Shown here: in pieces, positions 33,163 through 40,987 of the stretch
Position numbering within the stretch: position 1 is the stretch's first letter
Layout of the letters: each line of letters starts with the position of its first letter
From: Longimicrobium terrae
GTDB lineage: Bacteria > Gemmatimonadota > Gemmatimonadetes > Longimicrobiales > Longimicrobiaceae
Reading direction: 5' to 3'
Length of the DNA: 43,351 nucleotides
Assembly (NCBI RefSeq): GCF_014202995.1
Contig: NZ_JACHIA010000033.1
Location: 1 to 43,351 of the forward strand
Made by a program: the position numbers and the translations under genes
Notes under the pieces: model-generated
What the model was told of the DNA's origin: nothing
Database searches by the model: none
What the model saw: the letters and a program-made list of their open reading frames with translations, nothing else

Positions 33163-34080
33163 ATGACTCCCAGGCCGCCGCAGGACCCCCGGCTCACCGA
33201 GCAGCGCAACCCCGCCACCGCGGAAATCGACCAGCTTTCCGCGCTGGAAATCGCCCGCATCATCAACGACGAGGACCAGAAGGTCGCCCCCGCGGTCGGC
33301 GGCCAGCTGGACGCGCTGGCCCGCGCCATCAGCATGGCCGAGGACACGTTCCGCCGCGGTGGCCGCCTGTTCTACGTGGGCGCCGGCACCAGCGGCCGCC
33401 TGGGCGTGCTGGACGCGTCGGAAATGCCCCCCACTTACGGCACCGATCCCGCCATGATCCAGGGGATCATTGCCGGCGGGTACACGGCGCTGCTGAACGC
33501 CGTGGAAGGCGCCGAGGACAGCCGCGAGGACGGCGCCGCGGAAATGGACCGCGCGGAGATCGGCCGCGACGACTTCGTCTTCGGCATCGCCGCCAGCGGG
33601 AGCACCCCGTACGTGCACGGCGCCCTCACCCGCGCCAAGCAGCGCGGGGCCAAGACGGGCTTCCTGCTCTGCACGCATCCGGAGGAGTGGATGACGGCCG
33701 TGTACGACGTCGTCATCGCCGCGCTGGTGGGCCCGGAAGTGGTCACGGGGAGCACGCGGATGAAGGCGGGGACGGCCACCAAGCTCGTCCTCAACACCAT
33801 CACCACCGGCGCCATGATCCGCCTGGGCAAGGTGTACGGCAACCTGATGGTGGACCTGCGCGCCACCAACCTGAAGCTGCAGGACCGCAGCGAACGGATT
33901 CTGATGGAAACGCTGGACCTGGAACGCGACGAGGCCCGCGCGCTGCTGGACGAGGCGGGCGGCAGCGTAAAGCTGGGAATGGTGATGCACTGGACCGGCG
34001 CGGACCGCGACACCGCCGCCGCCCAACTGGCGCGCACCGGCGGCCGCATCGGCGACGTGCTGAAGGGAGAAGCGAAGTGA
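33163..34080 (+). CDS. murQ: N-acetylmuramic acid 6-phosphate etherase
   Basis: 305 residues, the usual length. SIS-domain lyase: TEQRNPATAEIDQLS at the N-terminus, YVGAGTSGRLGVLDASE (about 73-89), FGIAASGSTPYV and the family hallmark VTGSTRMKAGTATKLVLN. It cleaves the lactyl ether of MurNAc-6-phosphate to GlcNAc-6-phosphate and D-lactate in the cytoplasm, the last dedicated step of muropeptide recycling. The frame extends to 33010, but that part overlaps the divergent ggt promoter and is not family-like. First gene of a coupled group; its stop overlaps the next GTG by four bases. Confidence 0.95.
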   Translation: MTPRPPQDPRLTEQRNPATAEIDQLSALEIARIINDEDQKVAPAVGGQLDALARAISMAEDTFRRGGRLFYVGAGTSGRLGVLDASEMPPTYGTDPAMIQGIIAGGYTALLNAVEGAEDSREDGAAEMDRAEIGRDDFVFGIAASGSTPYVHGALTRAKQRGAKTGFLLCTHPEEWMTAVYDVVIAALVGPEVVTGSTRMKAGTATKLVLNTITTGAMIRLGKVYGNLMVDLRATNLKLQDRSERILMETLDLERDEARALLDEAGGSVKLGMVMHWTGADRDTAAAQLARTGGRIGDVLKGEAK

Positions 34081-34538
34081 GCATCATGTTCGATCCCCGG
34101 ACCTTTCCCGAGCGTCCGCCCAGCGAGGTGGAGTGGGAAGACATTCTCCTCCGCGTGGAGATCGCCCCGCGCGCGCTGCGCGTGGCCATCGACGACGTGG
34201 CGCCCGGGCACCCCGGCCTCGCCCCCGTGCTGCAGACCGCCGTCCTGGGCGAACGCATTCTGCACCTGCAGTTCGAGGCGCTGGCCGCGGGCGAGCCCAG
34301 CCCCGAGACGGCGGACATCGACGGCATCGGCGCGGACCCGGCGGTGCTGGCCGACGACTTCGTGCGGCTCCGGTCGCGGACGTTCGCCATGGTGCAGCGG
34401 CGCGGGCTGAACGTGTGGGAGTGGCGGGTGCGCGGCGGGCCGTTCGACGGCGCGACCTCCTATCAGCTCCTCCAGTCCACTGCGGCGGCGGACGGCGCCT
34501 GGCTCAAGGCGATCCGGTCGATGACGGGGACCCCGTGA
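34077..34538 (+). CDS. Unknown protein coupled between murQ and anmK
   Basis: 153 residues from the GTG at 34077, which overlaps the murQ stop (GTGA); its own stop overlaps the anmK GTG in the same way. A double four-base overlap between two recycling enzymes implies matched synthesis. The protein is soluble and mixed alpha/beta, with PSEVEWEDILLRVEIAPRAL, VAPGHPGLAPVLQTAVLGER, a helix GADPAVLADDFVRLRSRTF and GLNVWEWRVRGGPFDG near the end. No signal peptide, cysteines or metal motif. I do not recognise a family. An ATG at 34086 is an alternative start. The role may be regulatory or structural in recycling (inference from position). Confidence 0.8.
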   Translation: MSIMFDPRTFPERPPSEVEWEDILLRVEIAPRALRVAIDDVAPGHPGLAPVLQTAVLGERILHLQFEALAAGEPSPETADIDGIGADPAVLADDFVRLRSRTFAMVQRRGLNVWEWRVRGGPFDGATSYQLLQSTAAADGAWLKAIRSMTGTP

Positions 34539-35686
34539 CACTGCGGGTCGTGGGGTTGATGTCCGGCACCTCGCTGGACGGCATCGACGCGGCGATCGTG
34601 GACATCGACGGCACCACGGTGGATGACGTCGCCGTGCGGACGGCGGGCTTTCTCTCCATCCCGTTCAGCGACGCGCAGCGCACGGCCAGCCACGACGCCA
34701 TCGTCGCGGGGACGGCGGAGGCGCTGTGCGGGCTGCACGCGGATCTGGGCGAGTGGATGGCGGACGCGGTCCTGCGCGTCTGCGCGGAGTCCGGCGTGCC
34801 GATCGAGAGCGTGGACGCGGTCGGCTCGCACGGGCAGACGGTGTGGCACCGTCCCGCGGCGGAAGGACGGCGCGGCGCCACGCTCCAGCTGGGCGACGCG
34901 TCCACGATCGCGGAGCGGACGGGGCGGCCCGTCATCCACGACTTCCGCACGCGCGACGTGGCGGCGGGAGGACAGGGCGCGCCGCTGGTGCCCTGGGTGG
35001 ACCAGCTGCTGTTCGCGCTGCCGGACCGCGCGCGGGCGCTGCAGAACCTGGGCGGCATCGGCAACGTGACGCGCGTGCCGGCAAAGGGAAGCACGGAGCC
35101 GGTCTTCGCCTTCGACACCGGGCCGGCCAACTCGCTGATCGACGCCGCGGTGGAGATCGCCACGGACGGACGGCACCGCTTTGACCGGGACGGCCGCCTC
35201 GCCGCGCGGGGGACGGTCGACGAAACCCTGCTGGCCGAGCTGCTGCGCCATCCGTACTTCGCCGCGGAGCCGCCCAAGAGCACGGGGCGCGAGGTGTTCG
35301 GCCGGCCGTTCGTGGAGCGGCTGGTGGAAGTCATCCATCCGGAAGGCGACAAGGACTGGATGGACCTGATCGCCACGCTGACGGAGCTGACCGCGCGCAC
35401 GGTGGCGGACGCGTACGCGCGGTGGATCATCCCGCGGGGAATCGACGAGGTGGTGCTCACCGGCGGCGGCGCGCGCAATCCCACCCTCGCGGGGCGGATC
35501 CGCGAGCTGCTGGCGCCGCTGCCTGTCACGGACGGGGCGGCCCTGGGCGTTGATGGAGACGCCAAGGAAGCGGTGGCCTTCGCCGTGCTGGCGTGGGCGC
35601 ACCTGAACCGCATTCCCGCCAACGTCCCCGCCGCCACCGGCGCCGCCGGCCCGCGCGTGCTGGGCTCGTACACGCCCGGCGCCTGA
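34535..35686 (+). CDS. anmK: Anhydro-N-acetylmuramic acid kinase
   Basis: 383 residues with a GTG start at 34535 overlapping the previous stop. The ATPase fold has the diagnostic phosphate-binding start VVGLMSGTSLDGIDAA, DAVGSHGQTVWHRP in the middle, QNLGGIGNVTRV, FDTGPANSLID and the late VVLTGGGARNPTL. It opens the 1,6-anhydro ring of anhMurNAc and phosphorylates it to MurNAc-6-phosphate, the substrate of MurQ. The order murQ-X-anmK in one coupled unit is a clean recycling operon. The HEAT lipoprotein begins 17 bases later. Confidence 0.95.
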   Translation: MTLRVVGLMSGTSLDGIDAAIVDIDGTTVDDVAVRTAGFLSIPFSDAQRTASHDAIVAGTAEALCGLHADLGEWMADAVLRVCAESGVPIESVDAVGSHGQTVWHRPAAEGRRGATLQLGDASTIAERTGRPVIHDFRTRDVAAGGQGAPLVPWVDQLLFALPDRARALQNLGGIGNVTRVPAKGSTEPVFAFDTGPANSLIDAAVEIATDGRHRFDRDGRLAARGTVDETLLAELLRHPYFAAEPPKSTGREVFGRPFVERLVEVIHPEGDKDWMDLIATLTELTARTVADAYARWIIPRGIDEVVLTGGGARNPTLAGRIRELLAPLPVTDGAALGVDGDAKEAVAFAVLAWAHLNRIPANVPAATGAAGPRVLGSYTPGA

Positions 35687-35703
35687 TCCGCATCACGGAC
35701 ACC

Positions 35704-36909
35704 ATGCCGCTGACCCGTCCCACCCGCCCGCTGCTTCGCGCCGTCCGGGCCGCCTTTGCGGCGGCCGGGACGGCGGCGTTGGGCGCGTGCGCCGGGGCCG
35801 GGGCCGGGGGCGCGCCGGCGTACGGTCCGCGGCCGCTGGTAAACGACGTGGTGCGGCTGCTGGACGTGTCCGAGCCGTCGCCGGCGTACTACCGGGACCG
35901 CGCGCGGCTGGAGGTGCTGGGGCCGGAGCTGGACGCGGTACTCATCGGCCTGATCGAGGACGTGGGCGCGGACGAGGCGGTGCGCGCGAACGCCATCGTC
36001 CTCCTGGCGGACCGCCGCGCGCCGGGGTCCATGGACATCCTGCGCCGCCAGTTGGCCGCGAGCGCGTCGGACGCGGTTCGCGCCGCCGCCGCGCGCGGGC
36101 TGCAGAACTTTCTTCCCGACTCGTCCGGAGCACGCAACGCGCTGCGCGCCGCCGCGGGCGATCCGGCCGCCGTGGTGCGCCTGGTCGTCCTGCAGCGGCT
36201 GGACGTGGAGGACGCGCCGCTGGTGCGAGCCATTCTGCCGCGGGAAGAAAACGCGCAGGTGCGCACCATCGCCCAGCAGCTGCTGACCCTGCTGGAGGCG
36301 CGGGGCGCGTCGCTGGCCATGGACGAGCGCGGCGACCTGCGCACCACAGGCCCCGTGGACGGGCCGCGCATCGTGTTTCACGCCACTTGGGCCGATTCCG
36401 TGGCGCGGCTTCAGGCCGGCGCGCTCTGGGTGGAGATGCCCCGCGCGCAGCTGGTGCCGCTGGGCCAGCAGGTGGAGGTCGTCGCGGGGATCGTTCCCGG
36501 CTTCTTCGATCCCACGCGTTCCGTGGTCGTCTACGAGGCGGACCGCGAAATCCACATGCGCGACCTGCGGACGGGGACCACGCGGGCGATGGGGCGCGGG
36601 GTGGCGCCGCGCGTGGTGCCATTCACCGAGGAGTTCGTCTTCGTGCGCGAGGTGCTGGGCGCGCGCACGGTGGAGGGCGAGGGGCGCGTGCGCATCGAAT
36701 ACGAGGTGCTGCGCTCCTCCTTCAGCGGCGAGGAGCCGCGGGTGATCGGCCGGCTGATGGCCACGGCGCGCACGGAGGTGCGGGGCGGGGCGTCGCCGGT
36801 GCGGTGGATGGTGGTGGGCGAGGCGCGCGACGGCTTCATGCTGCGCGGGCCGGGGATCACCCCGTTCTCCCTCCCGGGGACGATGGATCAGGACGCGGGG
36901 CGCCCCTGA
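35704..36909 (+). CDS. HEAT-repeat lipoprotein, unknown function
   Basis: 401 residues. The N-terminus FAAAGTAALGAC ends in a lipobox-like LGAC, so it is likely a lipoprotein. About residues 75-210 form HEAT-type helix pairs (EAVRANAIVLLADRRAPG, SDAVRAAAARGLQNF, AAVVRLVVLQRLDVEDAP). From about 220 to the end it is beta-rich (ALWVEMPRAQLVPLGQQV, HMRDLRTGTTRAMGRGVAP), perhaps a small propeller-like domain. It starts 17 bases after anmK and is probably in the same transcript. Not recognised as a known recycling factor; it may be a periplasmic scaffold. Confidence 0.72.
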   Translation: MPLTRPTRPLLRAVRAAFAAAGTAALGACAGAGAGGAPAYGPRPLVNDVVRLLDVSEPSPAYYRDRARLEVLGPELDAVLIGLIEDVGADEAVRANAIVLLADRRAPGSMDILRRQLAASASDAVRAAAARGLQNFLPDSSGARNALRAAAGDPAAVVRLVVLQRLDVEDAPLVRAILPREENAQVRTIAQQLLTLLEARGASLAMDERGDLRTTGPVDGPRIVFHATWADSVARLQAGALWVEMPRAQLVPLGQQVEVVAGIVPGFFDPTRSVVVYEADREIHMRDLRTGTTRAMGRGVAPRVVPFTEEFVFVREVLGARTVEGEGRVRIEYEVLRSSFSGEEPRVIGRLMATARTEVRGGASPVRWMVVGEARDGFMLRGPGITPFSLPGTMDQDAGRP

Positions 36910-37042
36910 ACGGGGGTGGATGGCAGAGGCCCGCCGCCCGTCCGGGCGAGGCTGGACCGGGGGTTGCGTCGGCACGGCCGGGGCGCGGGAGAGGGTCCGC
37001 GCTCCGGCCTTCGTTTTCGGCCAAGGCGCGGAGCGATGGCGG

Positions 37043-38545
37043 ATGGGAAACCTGAAAATCGACGAGATGATGCAGAGCGATGGGCTGAACGTTGCGCGGC
37101 TGCTGCTGACGGTGGTGCGCTGGAGCGATGAAACCGGGTGGGAAGGCTTTCGCGCCTCGATCGAGCACGGGCTGGACGTGGGGATCGGCGGCTTCATCCT
37201 CTTTGGCGGTCCGGCGGACGCGGTGCGCGAACTGACGGCGGAACTGCACCGCCGCTCGCGCCATCCGCTGCTGATTGCCAGCGACCTGGAGCGCGGCGCG
37301 GGGCAGCAGTTCCGCGGCGGCACTCCGCTCCCTCCCGCCGCCGCCATCGGCTGGCTGGATGACGAGTCCATCACCGAGCACGCGGGCGAGCTGACGGCCC
37401 GCGAGGCGCGCGCCCTGGGCGTGAACTGGGTGTATGCGCCCGTGGCGGACGTGGACCTGGAGCCGGAAAACCCCATCATCGGCGTGCGCGCGTTCGGCGA
37501 CGAGCCGGAAGCCGTCGCGCGGCACGTGGCGGCATGGGTGCGTGGATGCGCCCGCGGCGGCGCGCTCTCGTGCGCCAAGCACTTTCCCGGGCATGGGCGC
37601 ACGCGCGGCGACTCGCACGTGGAAAAGCCGACCGTCCGCGTGTCCCGCGCGCAGCTGGAGGACGACCTGGCTCCGTTCCGCGCGTCCGTGGCGGCAAACG
37701 TGGATTCGATGATGACGGCGCACGTCGCCTATCCCGAGCTGGATCCGGAGGGCCGCCCGGCCACGCTGTCGCCGCGCATCCTGCAGACGCTGCTGCGCGA
37801 GGAGATGGCGTTCCGCGGCCTGGTGGTGACGGACGCCATCATCATGGAAGGATTGACGGAGGGCGGGAGCGAGGCGGAGGCTTCCGTGCGCGCCCTGGCC
37901 GCCGGCTGCGACGTCCTTCTGTATCCGCAGGACGCGGACGCCGTGATCGCCGAAGTGCTGGCGGCGATGGAGGATGGGCGCCTCCCCCGCGCCCGGGTGG
38001 AAGACGCGCTGCGCCGCACCGCCGAGGCCGCCGAGCGTGTGGCCGGCGTCGTCGAGGGCGCGTCGGTGGGCGGCGACGCGGACCGGCGCTGGGCGCTGGA
38101 CATCGCGGTGCGTTCGCTGCGCGTGTGCCGCGGCCAGCCGTCTATCCCCGCCGGCCGCGTGCGGCTGGAAGAGGTGGAGGATGACCTGGGGGGACCGTGG
38201 CCGCCGTATCCCCGCGTCGCCTTTCCCGCCGCGCTGCGGGCGGCCGGCGTGGAGCTGGGGGATGACGGAACGCCGCTGATCGCCGTCTACTCCGACATCC
38301 GCGCGTGGAAGGGCCGCCCCGGCATCAGCGCCGCCGCGCGCGAGCGGGTGCGGGAACTGCTGGCCGCGCATCCCGACGCGACCGTCGTCCTGTTCAGCCA
38401 CCCGCGCCTTGCCGGCGAACTGCCGGACGCGCGGCACCTGCTGGCGTGCTGGGGCGGCGAGGGGATCATGCAGGAGGCCGCGGTGGCGCGGCTGACCGGA
38501 ACGGCGCAGGGGATGGTGGGGCTGGGGGGCGGGCTGGACAGGTAG
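37043..38545 (+). CDS. Glycoside hydrolase family 3, NagZ-like beta-N-acetylhexosaminidase
   Basis: 500 residues. The TIM-barrel part (about 20-340) has GIGGFILFGG, LIASDLERGAGQQF, K179-H180-FPGHG and the acid/base dyad in D190-S-H192 (TRGDSHVEKP), the signature loop of NagZ-type GH3 enzymes. The nucleophile is D264 in VVTDAIIMEGL. About 150 further residues form an extra C-terminal alpha/beta domain absent from short NagZ (about 340 residues). There is no signal peptide, so a cytoplasmic GlcNAc-anhMurNAc-peptide hydrolase is expected, supplying AnmK. ATG 37043 is chosen with GGAGCG upstream; an in-frame start at 36920 adds 41 unlike residues. It is 133 bases from the HEAT gene, so a separate promoter is possible. 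Confidence 0.9.
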   Translation: MGNLKIDEMMQSDGLNVARLLLTVVRWSDETGWEGFRASIEHGLDVGIGGFILFGGPADAVRELTAELHRRSRHPLLIASDLERGAGQQFRGGTPLPPAAAIGWLDDESITEHAGELTAREARALGVNWVYAPVADVDLEPENPIIGVRAFGDEPEAVARHVAAWVRGCARGGALSCAKHFPGHGRTRGDSHVEKPTVRVSRAQLEDDLAPFRASVAANVDSMMTAHVAYPELDPEGRPATLSPRILQTLLREEMAFRGLVVTDAIIMEGLTEGGSEAEASVRALAAGCDVLLYPQDADAVIAEVLAAMEDGRLPRARVEDALRRTAEAAERVAGVVEGASVGGDADRRWALDIAVRSLRVCRGQPSIPAGRVRLEEVEDDLGGPWPPYPRVAFPAALRAAGVELGDDGTPLIAVYSDIRAWKGRPGISAAARERVRELLAAHPDATVVLFSHPRLAGELPDARHLLACWGGEGIMQEAAVARLTGTAQGMVGLGGGLDR

Positions 38546-38560
38546 ACCGGGCGGGCTCCA

Positions 38561-38880
38561 GGGCGGCCCCCCACTCGGGCCGTCACCACCGGCCCACTCT
38601 CCTCAAAAAGATGGGGAGGGTTGGGGCGGCGGATGGATCCGCGCGGAACGCGGAGATCGGCGCGTGAGCGGATTCCATTGAGCGAATGAATCCGCCGCTC
38701 AAACAGCGGGAACCCCCGACACGGCGCTATTCGCGCCCCGTTCGGGGCTTCAACCGCATCGTAGCGGCGGTCCCGGCGCGCGTCGGATGGTTGGACCGGC
38801 CGCGTTGTGAGAGATCGGTGAAATCGCAGTCCGCGAAGATGGACTCGCGGCCGTTACGGCGCGGCTCTAATCGCCGGAGT
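38561..38880 (+). repeat. Composite intergenic repeat, copy 5 (A-B, degraded C)
   Basis: Module A at 38561-38625 is degraded (GGGCCGTCACCACCGGCCC and a shorter second stem). B at 38676-38752 has TTGAGCG/CGCTCAA and CCCCGACACGG/CCGTTCGGGG with the bulged C. Degraded C lies at about 38826-38880. Begins 16 bases after the NagZ-like stop, same direction. Confidence 0.85.
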
Positions 38881-38911
38881 CAGGCCGGATAAAGTGCTCA
38901 TGATCGCCCAC

Positions 38912-38947
38912 TAACGCACTTTCGTACTCTCGTACTTTTGTACTCCC
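38912..38947 (+). repeat. Degenerate tandem repeat, unit about CGTACTYT
   Basis: Four imperfect units (AACGCACTTT, CGTACTCT, CGTACTTT, TGTACTCC) precede the AmpG start by 24 bases. The position resembles that of the GCACTCAC array before the acyltransferase. Confidence 0.75.
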
Positions 38948-38970
38948 TCAACCTGCCGCCGGGACGAACC

Positions 38971-40278
38971 GTGACCGACCCTCGCCGCGCGCCTTCCATC
39001 TTTGACGTTTTCGGCCAGCGAAAGATGGCGGCGCTGCTGCTCCTGGGCTTTTCGTCCGGGATGCCGCTGTTCCTTACCAGCAAGACGCTGCAGGCCTGGA
39101 TGACGGTGGAGGGTGTCGACCTGTCCACCGTGGGCAAGGTGAGCTGGCTGGCGCTGCCGTACTCGCTCAAGTTCCTGTGGGCGCCGCTGCTGGACCGCTA
39201 CGTGCCGCCCTTTCTGGGCCGCCGCCGCGGCTGGCTGATGATCACGCAGGTGCTGCTGGGCATCCTCATCGCCAGCATGGCGCTGCATGATCCGAAGCAG
39301 GCGCTGACGCTGATGTTCGTCAACACGGTGCTGATCGCCTTTTTCAGCGCCACGCAGGACGTGGTAGTGGACGCGTACGGCGTAGACGTGCTGGAGGAGC
39401 GGGAGATGGGCGCGGGCGCCTCGCTCAAGGTGATGGGCTACCGCATTGCCATGATCCTTACCGGCGGTCTGGCGCTGGTGCTGGCCGACACGCTGCCGTG
39501 GGCCACCGTGTACGTCATCATGGGCGCCTTCATGTTGGTGGGCGTGCTGGGCACGCTGCTGGCGCCGGAGCCGGTGCTGCGCGAAGGGCCGCCCGCCACG
39601 CTCGCCAGCGCCGTCATCAACCCGTTCATGGAGTTCTTTCGCCGCGCCGGGCCGGCGATGGCGATCGTGATTCTGCTGTTCACGGTGCTGTACTCGCTGT
39701 CAGACCGGCTGGTGCAGAACATGGCGAATCCGTTTCTGCTGGCGTCGGGATACACGCTGGTGGAGGTGGGCGCCATCACGCAGGCGCTGGGGCTGGCGGC
39801 GACCATCGTGGGCGTGGTGGTGGGAGGGGTGTTCGTGGCCAAGCTGGGCATCAACCGCTCGCTGTGGGTGCTGGCCTTCATCCAGATGGGGAGCAACCTG
39901 GCGTACTACCTGCTCGCCGTGAGCCCCAGGAGCCTCAAGCTGCTCACGGGCGCCATCCTGGTGGAGAACTTCAGCGGCGGCCTAGTGACAGCGGGGTTCG
40001 TGGCGTTTCTGATGTCGCTTGCCAGCCGCAAGTTCTCGGCGACGCAGTACGCGCTGCTCAGCAGCCTGATGGCGTTCGGGCGCGACTTTCTGGGCGGATA
40101 CGCGGGCGATGTGGCGCAGGCGGCGGGGTGGCCGCGCTTCTTTCTGATTACCATCGCGGCGGGGATTCCGGCGCTGCTGCTGCTGCCCATCGTGGCCCCG
40201 CTCACGCGTGAAAACCCGCGGGGCGCCGCGGATCACTCGGGCGAGGTGACGGACGATCCGGAAGCCGCGCTTCCCTGA
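38971..40278 (+). CDS. ampG: AmpG-family muropeptide permease (MFS)
   Basis: 435 residues from the GTG at 38971; a TTG at 38938 inside the tandem repeat is the alternative and is less likely. Twelve hydrophobic helices are expected. The N-terminal motif GFSSGMPLFLTSKTLQAWM is typical of AmpG, and LPYSLKFLWAPLLDRY and SATQDVVVDAYGVDVLEE match its conserved loops. AmpG imports GlcNAc-1,6-anhydroMurNAc peptides across the inner membrane by proton symport. It provides the substrate for the upstream NagZ-like, AnmK and MurQ enzymes. It is separated from them by a composite repeat and so is probably an independent unit. A hairpin follows about 30 bases after the stop. Confidence 0.9.
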   Translation: MTDPRRAPSIFDVFGQRKMAALLLLGFSSGMPLFLTSKTLQAWMTVEGVDLSTVGKVSWLALPYSLKFLWAPLLDRYVPPFLGRRRGWLMITQVLLGILIASMALHDPKQALTLMFVNTVLIAFFSATQDVVVDAYGVDVLEEREMGAGASLKVMGYRIAMILTGGLALVLADTLPWATVYVIMGAFMLVGVLGTLLAPEPVLREGPPATLASAVINPFMEFFRRAGPAMAIVILLFTVLYSLSDRLVQNMANPFLLASGYTLVEVGAITQALGLAATIVGVVVGGVFVAKLGINRSLWVLAFIQMGSNLAYYLLAVSPRSLKLLTGAILVENFSGGLVTAGFVAFLMSLASRKFSATQYALLSSLMAFGRDFLGGYAGDVAQAAGWPRFFLITIAAGIPALLLLPIVAPLTRENPRGAADHSGEVTDDPEAALP

Positions 40279-40308
40279 TCCACGCACGTCCCTGTCGATG
40301 AACGACTT

Positions 40309-40341
40309 CCGGCCGGCCCGCGCACTACGCGGCCGGTCGGC
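40309..40341 (+). terminator. Hairpin after ampG
   Basis: CCGGCCGGCCCGCG faces CGCGGCCGGTCGG across a short CACTA loop, with two imperfect positions, followed by CTTCGTG. It is a probable terminator but lacks a T-tract. Confidence 0.5.
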
Positions 40342-40404
40342 TTCGTGTAGCGACCGGCCGATGGAGAGGTGCGATCAGGCGGCGGTGTGCCGGGCGTGCT
40401 TCAC

Positions 40405-40809
40405 GGGCGGCCCCCACCCGGGCCGGCACCACCGGCCCACCCTCCCCCAAAACGGACTGGGGGAGGGTTGTTCGCGGGCAGTGGAACCCGTTGCAAGCGG
40501 CGGGGTTGGGTGCAGCCGCGAGTATCTGGAGCGAATGAATCCGCCGCTCCAACAGCGGGAACCCCCGACCCGTCGCCCACAGGCGCCGTTCGGGGCTTCA
40601 ACGGCAGCTCGGGATGCGGAGGATGTATCAGGCACAGTCCGCCGAGGCGGACTTCGTGTTTCTCGAGGCGCGGTTTCAACCGGCGGGCGGAACCCGCCAC
40701 CCCGCACCGACTCTCCTCCACACGATCCTGGGGTGTGCTCCCTCTCCCACATCCGTTCGTGGGAGAGGGTCGTCGTGCGCAGCACGCGGGGTGAGGGCCA
40801 CAGCCCGCG
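40405..40809 (+). repeat. Composite intergenic repeat, copy 6 (full A-B-C-D)
   Basis: A at 40405-40470, B at 40526-40602 (TGGAGCG/CGCTCCA hairpin), C at 40634-40686, D at 40730-40809. It is the cleanest full-length example in the plus orientation. It begins 126 bases after the ampG stop, same direction. Confidence 0.92.
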
Positions 40810-40873
40810 GACGCGCACCGACCTTCGTCGCCCGCGCCGAACTCCGATCATCCACCCACCCGAAGCGCGTGGC

Positions 40874-40910
40874 ACCCCGCCGGTTGCGGTTCCGCGGCGG
40901 GGTTCGTCTT
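40874..40910 (+). terminator. Hairpin with T-rich tail between the repeat and the amidase gene
   Basis: ACCCCGCCG pairs with CGGCGGGGT, followed by TCGTCTTTT. It could terminate read-through from the repeat or act as an attenuator in the amidase leader. No promoter was found between here and the start at 40988. Confidence 0.5.
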
Positions 40911-40987
40911 TTACGGCCAGCCCTGTTCTTGCAACGCCCCCGCACGCCGCCGCCCGGCGGAAACCCCCAACCTGGAGCGCGTACGGG

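Noticed and set aside
34504-37602. A 1032-codon open frame on the minus strand
   Set aside because: It is antisense to anmK, the HEAT lipoprotein and the NagZ-like gene. High GC removes stop codons from shadow frames, and its product is a Pro/Arg/Ser-rich string without domain features. The same holds for the long antisense frames at 660-1916, 2776-4566, 6299-8197 and 40676-43165.
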